Positions 8,184 to 14,773 of a stretch of 21,845 nt of DNA are shown here, one piece after another (within the stretch, counting starts at the first letter, position 1; every line of letters starts with the position of its first letter). The stretch covers positions 1 to 21,845 of the forward strand of contig DHON01000031.1 of assembly GCA_002409965.1 (NCBI GenBank), read 5' to 3'. Made by a program: the position numbers and the translations under genes. The notes beneath the pieces are model-generated. The model ran no database searches. It was not told the DNA's origin and was given only the letters and a program-made list of their open reading frames with translations. The stretch is from Firmicutes bacterium UBA5389 (GTDB lineage Bacteria; Bacillota; DTU025).

Positions 8184-8479
8184 TTGGCCACCCCCAAACG
8201 CACAACGCGAAAACTCGTGTAGCGCCTGCGCCTAATCCAATCCTGTCCAGCGTTGCCATGTCCATTATAGCAGAGTCTATTGTAGCAGAGGGCGTCATCA
8301 GACAGGTAGTGCGTGACGCGTATGATGTGAGTGGTAACGCTAACGGAGGAAGAGGGATGCAGTGAGGGGCGCCGCCGCCCACCGGCGCGTAACCTGATCA
8401 TGGATCGCGTGCCGCTGTTGCGCTGCATATGTGCATATGGTAGTGCGCGCGGGCGAGGGGAGCGAGGAGGTGAGACGGC
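8184..8479. other. Divergent intergenic region between exporter and SPOCS genes
   Basis: This 296-nt stretch separates the leftward export operon from the rightward SPOCS genes. Its left half contains the duplicated extended -10 element. Its right half contains CATATGGTA at 8434-8442, which matches the CATA-N3-TA -10 pattern of the mother-cell sporulation sigma factors (SigE/SigK) and would suit a SPOCS gene. I could not find a convincing matching -35, so that promoter is only suggestive. Open frames that run through this region on either strand show no ribosome binding site or domain. Confidence 0.35.
8260..8289 (-). promoter_or_regulatory. Duplicated 15-bp element with extended -10 boxes
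   Basis: Two 15-bp units in direct tandem (8260-8274 and 8275-8289) differ at two positions. Read on the minus strand, one contains TGCTATAAT and the other TGCTACAAT, both matching an extended -10 (TGNTATAAT). The perfect TATAAT lies about 80 nt upstream of the GTG start at 8183. No good TTGACA-type -35 is visible at 16-18 bp, which fits promoters that rely on an extended -10. It would drive the export operon, with either or both boxes used. This is a motif call only. Confidence 0.5.
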
Positions 8480-8905
8480 ATGGAGACGTCTGGTCCGCTG
8501 GACCTGCCGCCCGGCAGCATGATTATCTTTGCGGTTGAGACCGCCGAGGATGCTGTGGTGTTCGAGGTTGCTCTGGATCCGCCGGCCGAACAGATCGTCG
8601 ATGTTCGCGACCATGCCAGTGTGGTCGCAATTGAGCTGGGGGAGGGCGCGGCCGTTGCCGCTGTGAATGTGGGAGCGACGCTGCTCTACGCAGATTGTGA
8701 GGGCGACGAACACGCCAGTGTGTATGAGAAGAACGCGTTGCTCCGCATTGACATGCCCGGAGTGGTGAGCACAGACGATGTAGCTGGGCACATTCTTGAC
8801 TGCCCGGGTACCCATGATGAACTGGCAGACGAGGGGAGGATATGGCGCCACACGCACCATGTGAGCGCCACTGTGTCGGCTGAGCGTGAATACTGGCATG
8901 TATGA
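8480..8905 (+). CDS. SPOCS/DUF3794-like domain protein, acidic
   Basis: This 141-residue acidic protein has no signal peptide or transmembrane segment. The ATG at 8480 has an excellent AGGAGGTGA ribosome binding site 8 nt upstream, which argues for a real gene over the long opposite-strand frame. Residues about 55-135 follow the SPOCS pattern: a VAAVNVGATLLYAD strand pair, a central IDMPGV with an acidic follow-on, and a closing strand (HHVSATVSAE). The protein can be laid against the downstream gene product in the same order (VIVFAHVDKLITYVD ... CDIPIEG ... RINVSI). SPOCS domains occur in spore coat and sporulation proteins of Bacillota. Sequence divergence is high, so the domain call is moderate. 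A role in spore-coat assembly is inferred. Confidence 0.65.
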   Translation: METSGPLDLPPGSMIIFAVETAEDAVVFEVALDPPAEQIVDVRDHASVVAIELGEGAAVAAVNVGATLLYADCEGDEHASVYEKNALLRIDMPGVVSTDDVAGHILDCPGTHDELADEGRIWRHTHHVSATVSAEREYWHV

Positions 8906-9003
8906 CCTGCTGGTTGTCCTATCGTGCCTGTAGCTCGGTTGCAGCCGGCGCGCGTCCGCATAGCGTATAGAGCCATCCCATAATGAAGGAGGAGAAAGCT
9001 CAA

Positions 9004-9570
9004 ATGCGTTTCAACGCGGTTCGCGCTATCGCGCTCGTGAGCATCGTTCTGGTGTTCCTGTTTGGCTTCGGCTTTGTGGGCTGCATGGCCGAGGAGGCTG
9101 CGGTGCCCGCTCCTGGCGAAGCCTGCGTTCAGCAAGCATGCAGATGTGAGCCGATCACGGCGATTGTGGGCTGCGGGGAGTGCACTAAGTGCGATGAGCG
9201 GAACATCCAGTTGTGTCCGCCTGCCAGAGTGCCTCAGACTCCCACAATCGTCAAGACCTTGGTGGTCGACCTTGTTCAGGTGCAAAACGGCAGAGTGATC
9301 GTATTCGCGCACGTTGACAAGCTCATAACCTACGTCGATGTCAACGGGGTCACGAGGAACAGGCTAGTACGAGTCCCGTTCACATGCGACATCCCGATCG
9401 AGGGGATTGTCTTCACCGACACAGTGGCCTTCCAGAGCATCGTCATCACCGAGGAGACGGACACCTTGTGCGGGGACGGTAGGATCCTGATCGAGCGGCT
9501 GTGCGTCAGGATCAACGTGTCCATACAGCGCATAATCGGGTGCAGGCTGATATGCCCAGACCTACGGTAA
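9004..9570 (+). CDS. Cys-rich SPOCS (DUF3794) domain protein, likely exported
   Basis: This 188-residue protein starts at the ATG at 9004, which has a strong AAGGAGGAG 9 nt upstream. An in-frame ATG at 8983 lies at or before that site and is less likely. Residues 8-26 are a hydrophobic export signal ending FVGC (C27), a weak lipobox, so it may be a lipoprotein. Residues about 39-67 are unusually Cys-rich, including CRCEP and CGECTKC. The SPOCS domain follows at about 80-175: VIVFAHVDKLITYVDVNG, VRVPFTCDIPIEG, then a closing strand RLCVRINVSI and a final GCRLIC pair. The family is tied to sporulation and spore-coat morphogenesis. The Cys cluster could form disulphide cross-links or bind metal; neither can be decided here. 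It probably forms a unit with the SPOCS-like gene about 100 nt upstream. Confidence 0.78.
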   Translation: MRFNAVRAIALVSIVLVFLFGFGFVGCMAEEAAVPAPGEACVQQACRCEPITAIVGCGECTKCDERNIQLCPPARVPQTPTIVKTLVVDLVQVQNGRVIVFAHVDKLITYVDVNGVTRNRLVRVPFTCDIPIEGIVFTDTVAFQSIVITEETDTLCGDGRILIERLCVRINVSIQRIIGCRLICPDLR

Positions 9571-9611
9571 CACCAAGTCGAGTCTGAGCCCCTTGGGGCG
9601 AGGCTGACTCC

Positions 9612-9660
9612 GCGCCCGGCCCGGATTCGTCCAGGGGCGGGCGCCAACTTGACTTTGGCG
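9612..9660 (+). terminator. GC-rich hairpin after SPOCS gene, with competing stem
   Basis: The stem GCGCCCG (9612-9618) pairs with CGGGCGC (9638-9644), with three further inner G-C pairs. It lies 40 nt after the stop codon at 9570 and is followed by AACTTGACTTT rather than a clean U-run. A second stem, CGCCAA (9642-9647) with TTGGCG (9655-9660), overlaps the right arm of the first, so the two would be mutually exclusive. Termination of the SPOCS unit is the simplest reading. Confidence 0.45.
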
Positions 9661-9717
9661 TATGTCCCCGCATGAATCTTGCATGCAGCCAAGGAACGCT
9701 GGAGACGAAATTCGGAC

Positions 9718-9747
9718 TTGACGATAGTGCGGTAGCTAGTGTAAAGT
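9718..9747 (+). promoter_or_regulatory. Candidate sigma-A promoter (upstream of etfB)
   Basis: TTGACG at 9718-9723 and TAAAGT at 9742-9747 are separated by 18 nt, at the left edge of the AT-rich island. Each box matches consensus only in part, and the distance to etfB is about 430 nt. It is one of two candidates and less likely than the one at 9808. Confidence 0.3.
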
Positions 9748-9790
9748 TACCATGGAGAAAACGAGAAGAAAATAGAAAAAGAGTATCTCT

Positions 9791-9835
9791 TGTGTGATAT
9801 CATGCAATTGACTCAAGAAAAAACCCAACTGTAAA
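9791..9835 (+). promoter_or_regulatory. Candidate promoter with adjoining operator-like palindrome
   Basis: TTGACT (9808-9813) and TGTAAA (9830-9835) are 16 nt apart, a plausible sigma-A promoter. Directly upstream, 9791-9806 reads TGTGTGATATCATGCA. This is a perfect TGATATCA core flanked by TG/CA arms, giving a 16-bp imperfect palindrome abutting the -35. Such a site could bind a dimeric regulator of the etfBA operon. No regulator gene is present nearby, so its identity is open. Confidence 0.35.
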
Positions 9836-10020
9836 AGAGTACATACAACTCATCATACAGAAACTTACATAGATCATCGGCTGATCAGGATATCTGAGGC
9901 AGCAAGAATATAGATTCAGAGCGGGCGGCCAAATGCAAGGGAGATAAGCATAATCTAGCAGCAGCACTTAATGAGTTAAATTTCACAAGGACATATTACC
10001 AAACCAGGAAGACTCGCGAA

Positions 10021-10044
10021 CATTGCTACCCATAGGGAGCAATG
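10021..10044 (+). promoter_or_regulatory. Leader hairpin 140 nt upstream of etfB
   Basis: CATTGCT (10021-10027) pairs with AGCAATG (10038-10044), with an inner CCC/GGG stem around a 3-nt loop and one bulged A. It has no U-tract, so it is not an intrinsic terminator. It could be an operator or an mRNA structure in the 5' leader. Confidence 0.3.
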
Positions 10045-10183
10045 AACCTGCACATTGGCGGCGCAGACAATGATGCAGTACACATCGAGAAAGACAAGAA
10101 CAACGCGAGAGTTCCTGATTTCCTGAACCCATGTACCGGTACCAGTTCTGCATATCGGAAGCCGATGTCGAAAGGAGAAAGCC

Positions 10184-10987
10184 ATGAGGATAGTAGTGCT
10201 GATCAAGCAAGTCCCAGACATGGAAAAAGTTAAGTTCGACAGGGAGAAAGGTGTTATTGACAGGGGCTCCGCGGGCACGGAAATTAATCCTTTTGACCTG
10301 AATGCTCTGGAGGCGGCGGTTCAGATAAAGGAAGCCAACGGGGCTGAAGTGGTGGCGCTGAGCATGGGCCCTCCCAGCGCCGAGAACGCCCTCAGGGAAG
10401 CGATAGCCAGGGGAGCTGACAAGGGGATTCTTCTCAGCGACAGAAGGTTTGGAGGCTCGGACGTCAAGGCCACTGCCACTACACTGGCGGCAGGGGTCAA
10501 GAAAATTGGAGAGTTCGACCTCATCTTGGCAGGCATGCAGACGGTTGACGGGGACACCGGGCAGGTAGGATCCGAAGTGGCTGAGTTCTTGGATATTCCT
10601 CACGTGTGCTACGTTGAGAAGATTAACGAGGTGAACGATGAGGATATCAGGGTAACCACTGACATTTGGGACAGCGTCTACGAGGAGAAAGTGAAGTATC
10701 CTGGGCTTTTGACTGTCACAAAGGACATCAACTCGCCCAGGTTGCCGTCTTTTAGGGGCAAGATGAGTGCCAGAAAGGCCGAAATACCAGTTTGGGGACT
10801 TGAAGCGCTACAGGAGTATCTTGATGAGACCATGACTGGGATCAAGGGATCGCCGACTATGGTGAAGAGAGTGGAGGTGCCGCCTGCCATCAAGAGAGAA
10901 GGAAGGGTTTGGCGAGACAGTGTTGATGCAGGAGTGGATGAGTTCGTGGAAATCCTGGTGGGCGCGAAAGTCGTGGAGGCAAGATAA
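10184..10987 (+). CDS. etfB: Electron transfer flavoprotein beta subunit
   Basis: This 267-residue EtfB forms a heterodimer with EtfA, encoded next, and carries electrons to or from a partner dehydrogenase. The N-terminal Rossmann-like fold begins MRIVVLIKQVPDMEKVKFD. The family nucleotide-binding loop AGMQTVDGDTGQVGSEVAEFLDIP lies at 117-139. In bifurcating Etfs this loop binds a second FAD; in conventional ones it binds AMP. The start has AAAGGAG 6 nt upstream. Its stop overlaps the etfA start by 1 nt (TAATG). It is the first gene of an operon with etfA, a membrane transporter and an FAD-linked oxidase. The context resembles the lactate dehydrogenase-Etf systems of anaerobes such as Acetobacterium woodii (LctBCD), so electron bifurcation is likely but not proven by sequence. 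Confidence 0.95.
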   Translation: MRIVVLIKQVPDMEKVKFDREKGVIDRGSAGTEINPFDLNALEAAVQIKEANGAEVVALSMGPPSAENALREAIARGADKGILLSDRRFGGSDVKATATTLAAGVKKIGEFDLILAGMQTVDGDTGQVGSEVAEFLDIPHVCYVEKINEVNDEDIRVTTDIWDSVYEEKVKYPGLLTVTKDINSPRLPSFRGKMSARKAEIPVWGLEALQEYLDETMTGIKGSPTMVKRVEVPPAIKREGRVWRDSVDAGVDEFVEILVGAKVVEAR

Positions 10988-11979
10988 TGGCAGAACACAA
11001 AGGCGTAATGGTTTTCGGAGAGCAGAAAAAAGGCAAGATCCACAAGGTAACCTACGAGCTTCTGGGCAAGGCATGCGAACTCGCCGCCAAGCTGGATGAA
11101 CAGGTGTATTGCTGTGTTGTGGGGCCTTCGGGAATACAAGTGGACGAGCTGATATTCAGAGGGGCCGACAAGGTTTTCTACGTGACAGACGACGACCTGT
11201 TCGAATTGCCTGAAGTGCTCACCTATGCCAAGAACATTGTGCGGGTAATCGAGGATGTTAAGCCCGAGATATGCCTGTTCGGGGCGACCAGTTTCGGAAG
11301 GTCATTGGCCCCCAGGGTGGCGGCGGCGCTGAAGTGCGGGCTTACGGCGGACTGCACGGGCCTGGAAATCGATGCCGGCGATGGCAAACTGATTCAGATA
11401 AGGCCTGCCTTCAGCGAGAACATATTGGCTCATATCAAGTCCAAAGTGCTGCCTCAGATGTCTACAGTGAGATACAAGGAATTCGACGAGGCGGTGAGGG
11501 ACTCGAGCAGAAAGGGCGAGGTCAAGACTTATGAGCCAATAAGGATCGCGGATCCAATGATAGAGATATTGGAGGAGATACAGAAGGAAGAGTTCAGCAT
11601 CGCAGATGCGAAAGTAGTGGTATCTGCAGGTAAGGGGCTGAAGAGTCCGGAGGACCTCAAGCTGATCCGCGAATTGGCCGAAGCTCTCGGCGGCGTCGTG
11701 GGATCTTCAAGGCCTTTAGTGGAAGAGGGTTTTATATCCAAGGCGCATCAGGTGGGATACAGCGGCAACAGGGTTAAGCCCAAGCTGTATGTCGCCTGCG
11801 GCGTTTCTGGGGCCCCTCAGCATATAGCCGGCATGAAGGAGTCCGAGATGATTTTCGCCATAAACACTGACCCTTCTGCGCCGATTTTCAACATTGCTGA
11901 CTATGGCATAGTAGGAGACCTGTATGAGGTGGTACCCAAGTTGATAGAGAGGATCAACACCAGGAAAGACGTTCAATGA
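10987..11979 (+). CDS. etfA: Electron transfer flavoprotein alpha subunit
   Basis: This 330-residue EtfA is the FAD-binding partner of EtfB. The N-terminal domain includes RPAFSENILAHI and PQMSTVRYKEF. The C-terminal FAD domain carries the family signature VGYSGNRVKPKLYVACGVSG (256-275), then APQHIAGM, AINTDPSAPIF and ADYGIVGDLYEVVP. Length is normal for the core subunit. No N-terminal ferredoxin-type Cys cluster is present. The ATG overlaps the etfB stop by 1 nt, with GGAGG 6-7 nt upstream, so the two subunits are coupled for equal production. It would pass electrons between the FAD-dependent dehydrogenase at 13212 and NAD/ferredoxin or a quinone; which one cannot be read from the sequence. 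Confidence 0.95.
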   Translation: MAEHKGVMVFGEQKKGKIHKVTYELLGKACELAAKLDEQVYCCVVGPSGIQVDELIFRGADKVFYVTDDDLFELPEVLTYAKNIVRVIEDVKPEICLFGATSFGRSLAPRVAAALKCGLTADCTGLEIDAGDGKLIQIRPAFSENILAHIKSKVLPQMSTVRYKEFDEAVRDSSRKGEVKTYEPIRIADPMIEILEEIQKEEFSIADAKVVVSAGKGLKSPEDLKLIRELAEALGGVVGSSRPLVEEGFISKAHQVGYSGNRVKPKLYVACGVSGAPQHIAGMKESEMIFAINTDPSAPIFNIADYGIVGDLYEVVPKLIERINTRKDVQ

Positions 11980-12031
11980 CCGGGATCAACAGGGCGTAGG
12001 GACTACAGAAGAGAATTAAAGGAGGATATAC

Positions 12032-13174
12032 ATGGACAAGAGAGCTGTGATGCCGTCTTTCTTCGCTGTGGCATTCGTGTGGTTCACCACGCACTTTGGC
12101 GGAGGTTTCGCCTCGGGCCAGCAGGTTGTCCAGTATTATGTCAGTTACGGCTGGTATGCAGCCATCATGCCCATCCTGTCCCAGGCCCTGGAAGGTCTGA
12201 TATTCTACTATGCCTGGAAGTTTGCCTTGGACAAGCGCAAATGGGACTACAGAAGCTGGTCGCTGGAGTTCTACAAGCCGGTGCAGGTGGTCATGGCGCC
12301 GGTGTTCGAGTTCATGTTCCAGCTGATCTTGGTCACAGCCACTGCCGTTGCCTTCGCCACCGGCGGCGCCACCCTCACGACGGTTTTCGGTACAGGATAC
12401 ATGATGAACACCATCATAATCGCTGCGAGCATGCTCTTGCTCACCATATTCGGAGCCGAATTCGTCCGCAAGGCCGCATCGGTTATCGCCATCGCGATCA
12501 TAGTCGGAGTGCTCATTGTTTACGTCCCTAACGTCATCGCTGGGTGGGGCAAGATCACCAGCAACCTGTCTGGGCTGAAGTCCGGCGCCATCCCCAATAG
12601 CGGTACTTTCGGCCAGGCGCTGTGGAAGATGTTTGTATATGCGGGGTTCCAGGCCTGTTGCCTGGGAGCATATCTGGCCCACTCAGACGCTCTCAAGGAC
12701 GTTCGGGATGCAAAGAAAGCCGCGTTCTGGGGATTTGTGATAAACGCTGTAATCCTCATGATCTCAACCCTTGGCATAATGGCTTTCTACCAGGATGGCA
12801 TATTGACCCAATCCGTGCCGGCGCTGTTTGTCGTCATGAACGGCGTAGGAGCAGCTTGGATCACGCCCATAGTTTCGATTCTGATCATATTGGGCGCTGT
12901 CTCAACAGGTGTTAACCTGATTTACGGAACCACCAACAGGATCCTCAACTACATATCAAGGAATGAACCCGAGGAAGTCGCGAAAGAGAAAGAGACAAAG
13001 AGGAGCATTGTCATATCAGCCGTCTACGTGCTCGCTACTTGGGCCATAGCCCAGTTCGGCTTGATCCCTCTGATTGCCAAGGGTTATGGAACTTTGGGAT
13101 GGGTATCCGTGTTCGTGATCATCATCCCCTTGCTCCTGAGGGGCTTTATTGGATGGCAGCCTGCGGACGAGTGA
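12032..13174 (+). CDS. YkvI-type multi-pass membrane transporter
   Basis: This 380-residue integral membrane protein has about ten hydrophobic helices. It begins with FFAVAFVWFTTHFGGGFASGQQ, where a Gly-rich unwound helix resembles the first helix of APC-superfamily carriers and is typical of the YkvI family. Further helices include FMFQLILVTATAVAFATGGA, TPIVSILIILGAVSTGVNLIYG and a C-terminal VFVIIIPLLLRGFIGW. A charged cytoplasmic loop (NEPEEVAKEKETKRS) precedes the last two helices. AAAGGAGG lies 6 nt upstream of the ATG. It sits between etfA and the FAD-linked oxidase, so it probably imports the oxidase's substrate (a 2-hydroxy acid or related compound). It is not a lactate permease of the LctP type. 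The family call is moderate to good; the substrate is unknown. Confidence 0.8.
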   Translation: MDKRAVMPSFFAVAFVWFTTHFGGGFASGQQVVQYYVSYGWYAAIMPILSQALEGLIFYYAWKFALDKRKWDYRSWSLEFYKPVQVVMAPVFEFMFQLILVTATAVAFATGGATLTTVFGTGYMMNTIIIAASMLLLTIFGAEFVRKAASVIAIAIIVGVLIVYVPNVIAGWGKITSNLSGLKSGAIPNSGTFGQALWKMFVYAGFQACCLGAYLAHSDALKDVRDAKKAAFWGFVINAVILMISTLGIMAFYQDGILTQSVPALFVVMNGVGAAWITPIVSILIILGAVSTGVNLIYGTTNRILNYISRNEPEEVAKEKETKRSIVISAVYVLATWAIAQFGLIPLIAKGYGTLGWVSVFVIIIPLLLRGFIGWQPADE

Positions 13175-13211
13175 GAAGATCTTGTTTCGTGATCAATGGA
13201 GGTTAGTTGAT

Positions 13212-14603
13212 ATGAAGAAGGAGATTATCGGCGAGCTTGTTGGCATCGTAGGAGAGGACTGGGTTGTAGTGGACCTGTCCCAGATGCAGAGCTACCTGTA
13301 TGACGAAACAGAGCTGAAGATAAGGCCCAAAGCCTGTGAAGATTGCGTTGTAGTAAAGCCGGCAACTGCTGAAGAAGTTTCTGAAATAGTGAAAGCAGCC
13401 AATCGACATCTCGTGCCCATAGTCCCAAGGGGCGGAGGCACTGGTCTGTGCGGCGCTGCCATTCCCACTGTTCCGAGTATCGTCCTGTCTCTGGAGAGGC
13501 TCAACAAGATCGTTGAGTTCGACAGCAAGAACCTGATGATAACCGTGGAAGCGGGCGTCACTCTGGAGGGCTTGCTCGAAGAGATGAAGAAGCACGACAA
13601 GCTCTTCTTCCCAGTGCATCCCGGCGACGAAGGGGCCCAGATAGGCGGAATGGTCGTAGAGAACGCCGGCGGAGTCAGGGCCGTTAAGCACGGGATTATG
13701 AGAAATCACGTAAGAGGCCTAGAAGTGGTGCTTCCAACGGGTGAGCTGGTGAACCTCGGGGGCAAGATGATCAAGAACAACATGGGATATGACTTGCTTC
13801 AGATGATGATCGGCAGCGAGGGGACTTTGGGAATCGTCACTAAGGTAACGCTCAAGCTGTATGCGAAGAATCCCAACATCGGAACGCTGCTTGTGTCCTT
13901 CAATGCGGCACGCGAAGCGGCGGATGTTGTGGCCAAGATCCTGGAGCAGGGCATAACTCCGCTGGCCATCGAGTACATGGACAGGGAATCGGCATTGGTT
14001 TCTGCGGAGCACATAGGGCTGGCATATCCTGCGACCCAGGGGTCGGTAGACCTGATGTTCATCCTCGATGAGGCCTCTCTTGACGACTTGTATGCCAAGT
14101 GCGAGCGCATAGTCGAAATGTGCGAGGAATTCGGCGCCGTGGACAGCCTCATAGCGGAAACCACACAGGACCAGAGAACCCTGCTGGAGATCCGAAGCAA
14201 TGTGTACACGGCATACAAGGAGAACATAGCGGACGCTCTTGACATCGCGGTTCCTCCCGCATCCGTTCCTGATCTGCTCGACGATATCAGGGCCATCGCC
14301 AAGAAGTACAATACCATTTCGCCGATTGCCGGCCACATTGCCGATGGAAACGTGCACAACTTCATCATGCTCGCAGATGGGAAACTCCCCGACTACATTG
14401 AGGACATCCGAAACGACATGTACAACGCCGCTCTGAAATACGGCGGGACGATCACTGCAGAGCATGGCACCGGCAGGACCCGGAAGAAGCACATGAACCA
14501 ACAATACACCGACAGGGAAATCGAGATCATGAGAGGCGTCAAGAAGGCATTCGATCCGAACAACATATTGAACCCTGGAGCCATAGTAGACGTAATGGAC
14601 TAG
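13212..14603 (+). CDS. FAD-linked 2-hydroxyacid dehydrogenase (GlcD/LctD-like)
   Basis: This 463-residue flavoenzyme oxidises a 2-hydroxy acid such as D-lactate or glycolate to the 2-oxo acid. The ATG at 13212 has GGAGG 9 nt upstream; an in-frame ATG at 13149 lies inside the transporter gene and lacks a site. The N-terminal PCMH-type FAD domain shows PRGGGTGLCGAAIPT (about 71-85), HPGDEGAQIGGMVVENAGG and GSEGTLGIVTKVTLKL. The C-terminal domain has the metal-ligand pair H375 and H382 (GHIADGNVHNF), AEHGTGR with H418, and the terminal FDPNNILNPG. There is no iron-sulphur domain. With etfBA upstream, electrons most likely pass to EtfAB, as in the A. woodii LctBCD complex. It is the last gene before a strong terminator. 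The exact substrate is not determined by sequence. Confidence 0.9.
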   Translation: MKKEIIGELVGIVGEDWVVVDLSQMQSYLYDETELKIRPKACEDCVVVKPATAEEVSEIVKAANRHLVPIVPRGGGTGLCGAAIPTVPSIVLSLERLNKIVEFDSKNLMITVEAGVTLEGLLEEMKKHDKLFFPVHPGDEGAQIGGMVVENAGGVRAVKHGIMRNHVRGLEVVLPTGELVNLGGKMIKNNMGYDLLQMMIGSEGTLGIVTKVTLKLYAKNPNIGTLLVSFNAAREAADVVAKILEQGITPLAIEYMDRESALVSAEHIGLAYPATQGSVDLMFILDEASLDDLYAKCERIVEMCEEFGAVDSLIAETTQDQRTLLEIRSNVYTAYKENIADALDIAVPPASVPDLLDDIRAIAKKYNTISPIAGHIADGNVHNFIMLADGKLPDYIEDIRNDMYNAALKYGGTITAEHGTGRTRKKHMNQQYTDREIEIMRGVKKAFDPNNILNPGAIVDVMD

Positions 14604-14631
14604 GCCAAGCTGCCGTAGGAGCTTTGCTAAT

Positions 14632-14657
14632 GGAGGACCCGCAGTGGGTCCTCCTTT
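14632..14657 (+). terminator. Intrinsic terminator of the etf operon
   Basis: A perfect 9-bp stem, GGAGGACCC / GGGTCCTCC with a 5-nt loop (GCAGT), is followed by TTTA. It starts 28 nt after the stop codon at 14603. This separates the etf-oxidase operon from the amylase-family gene downstream. Confidence 0.8.
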
Positions 14658-14773
14658 ACGATGCTTAGCAGGGCGATCTGAGGCGGGGCGCGGGCGGTGC
14701 CAGGCGCGGTTTGCGCTTCGCCGATGGCCATGATACGGTGAACATGTCACGCCGGTCTGAGGAGGTCGTAGCT

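Larger units (their letters stand above)
9661..10183. other. AT-rich non-coding leader region upstream of etfB
   Basis: About 520 nt without a supportable gene. Roughly 9740-10100 is markedly richer in A and T than the rest of the window, with A-runs and few long open frames. It contains candidate promoter elements, an operator-like palindrome and a leader hairpin, annotated separately. I see no T-box, SAM, or other riboswitch consensus that I can name. The short frame at 10042-10233 runs into etfB out of frame and has no ribosome binding site. Confidence 0.6.

Noticed and set aside
8180..8899. Minus-strand 239-codon frame opposite the first SPOCS-like gene
   Set aside because: The plus-strand gene has an excellent AGGAGGTGA site and a domain-like pattern; the minus frame has neither and would cross the export promoter.
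13719..14750. Minus-strand 343-codon frame opposite the FAD-linked oxidase
   Set aside because: Antisense to a gene with clear FAD and metal-site motifs and running over its terminator.
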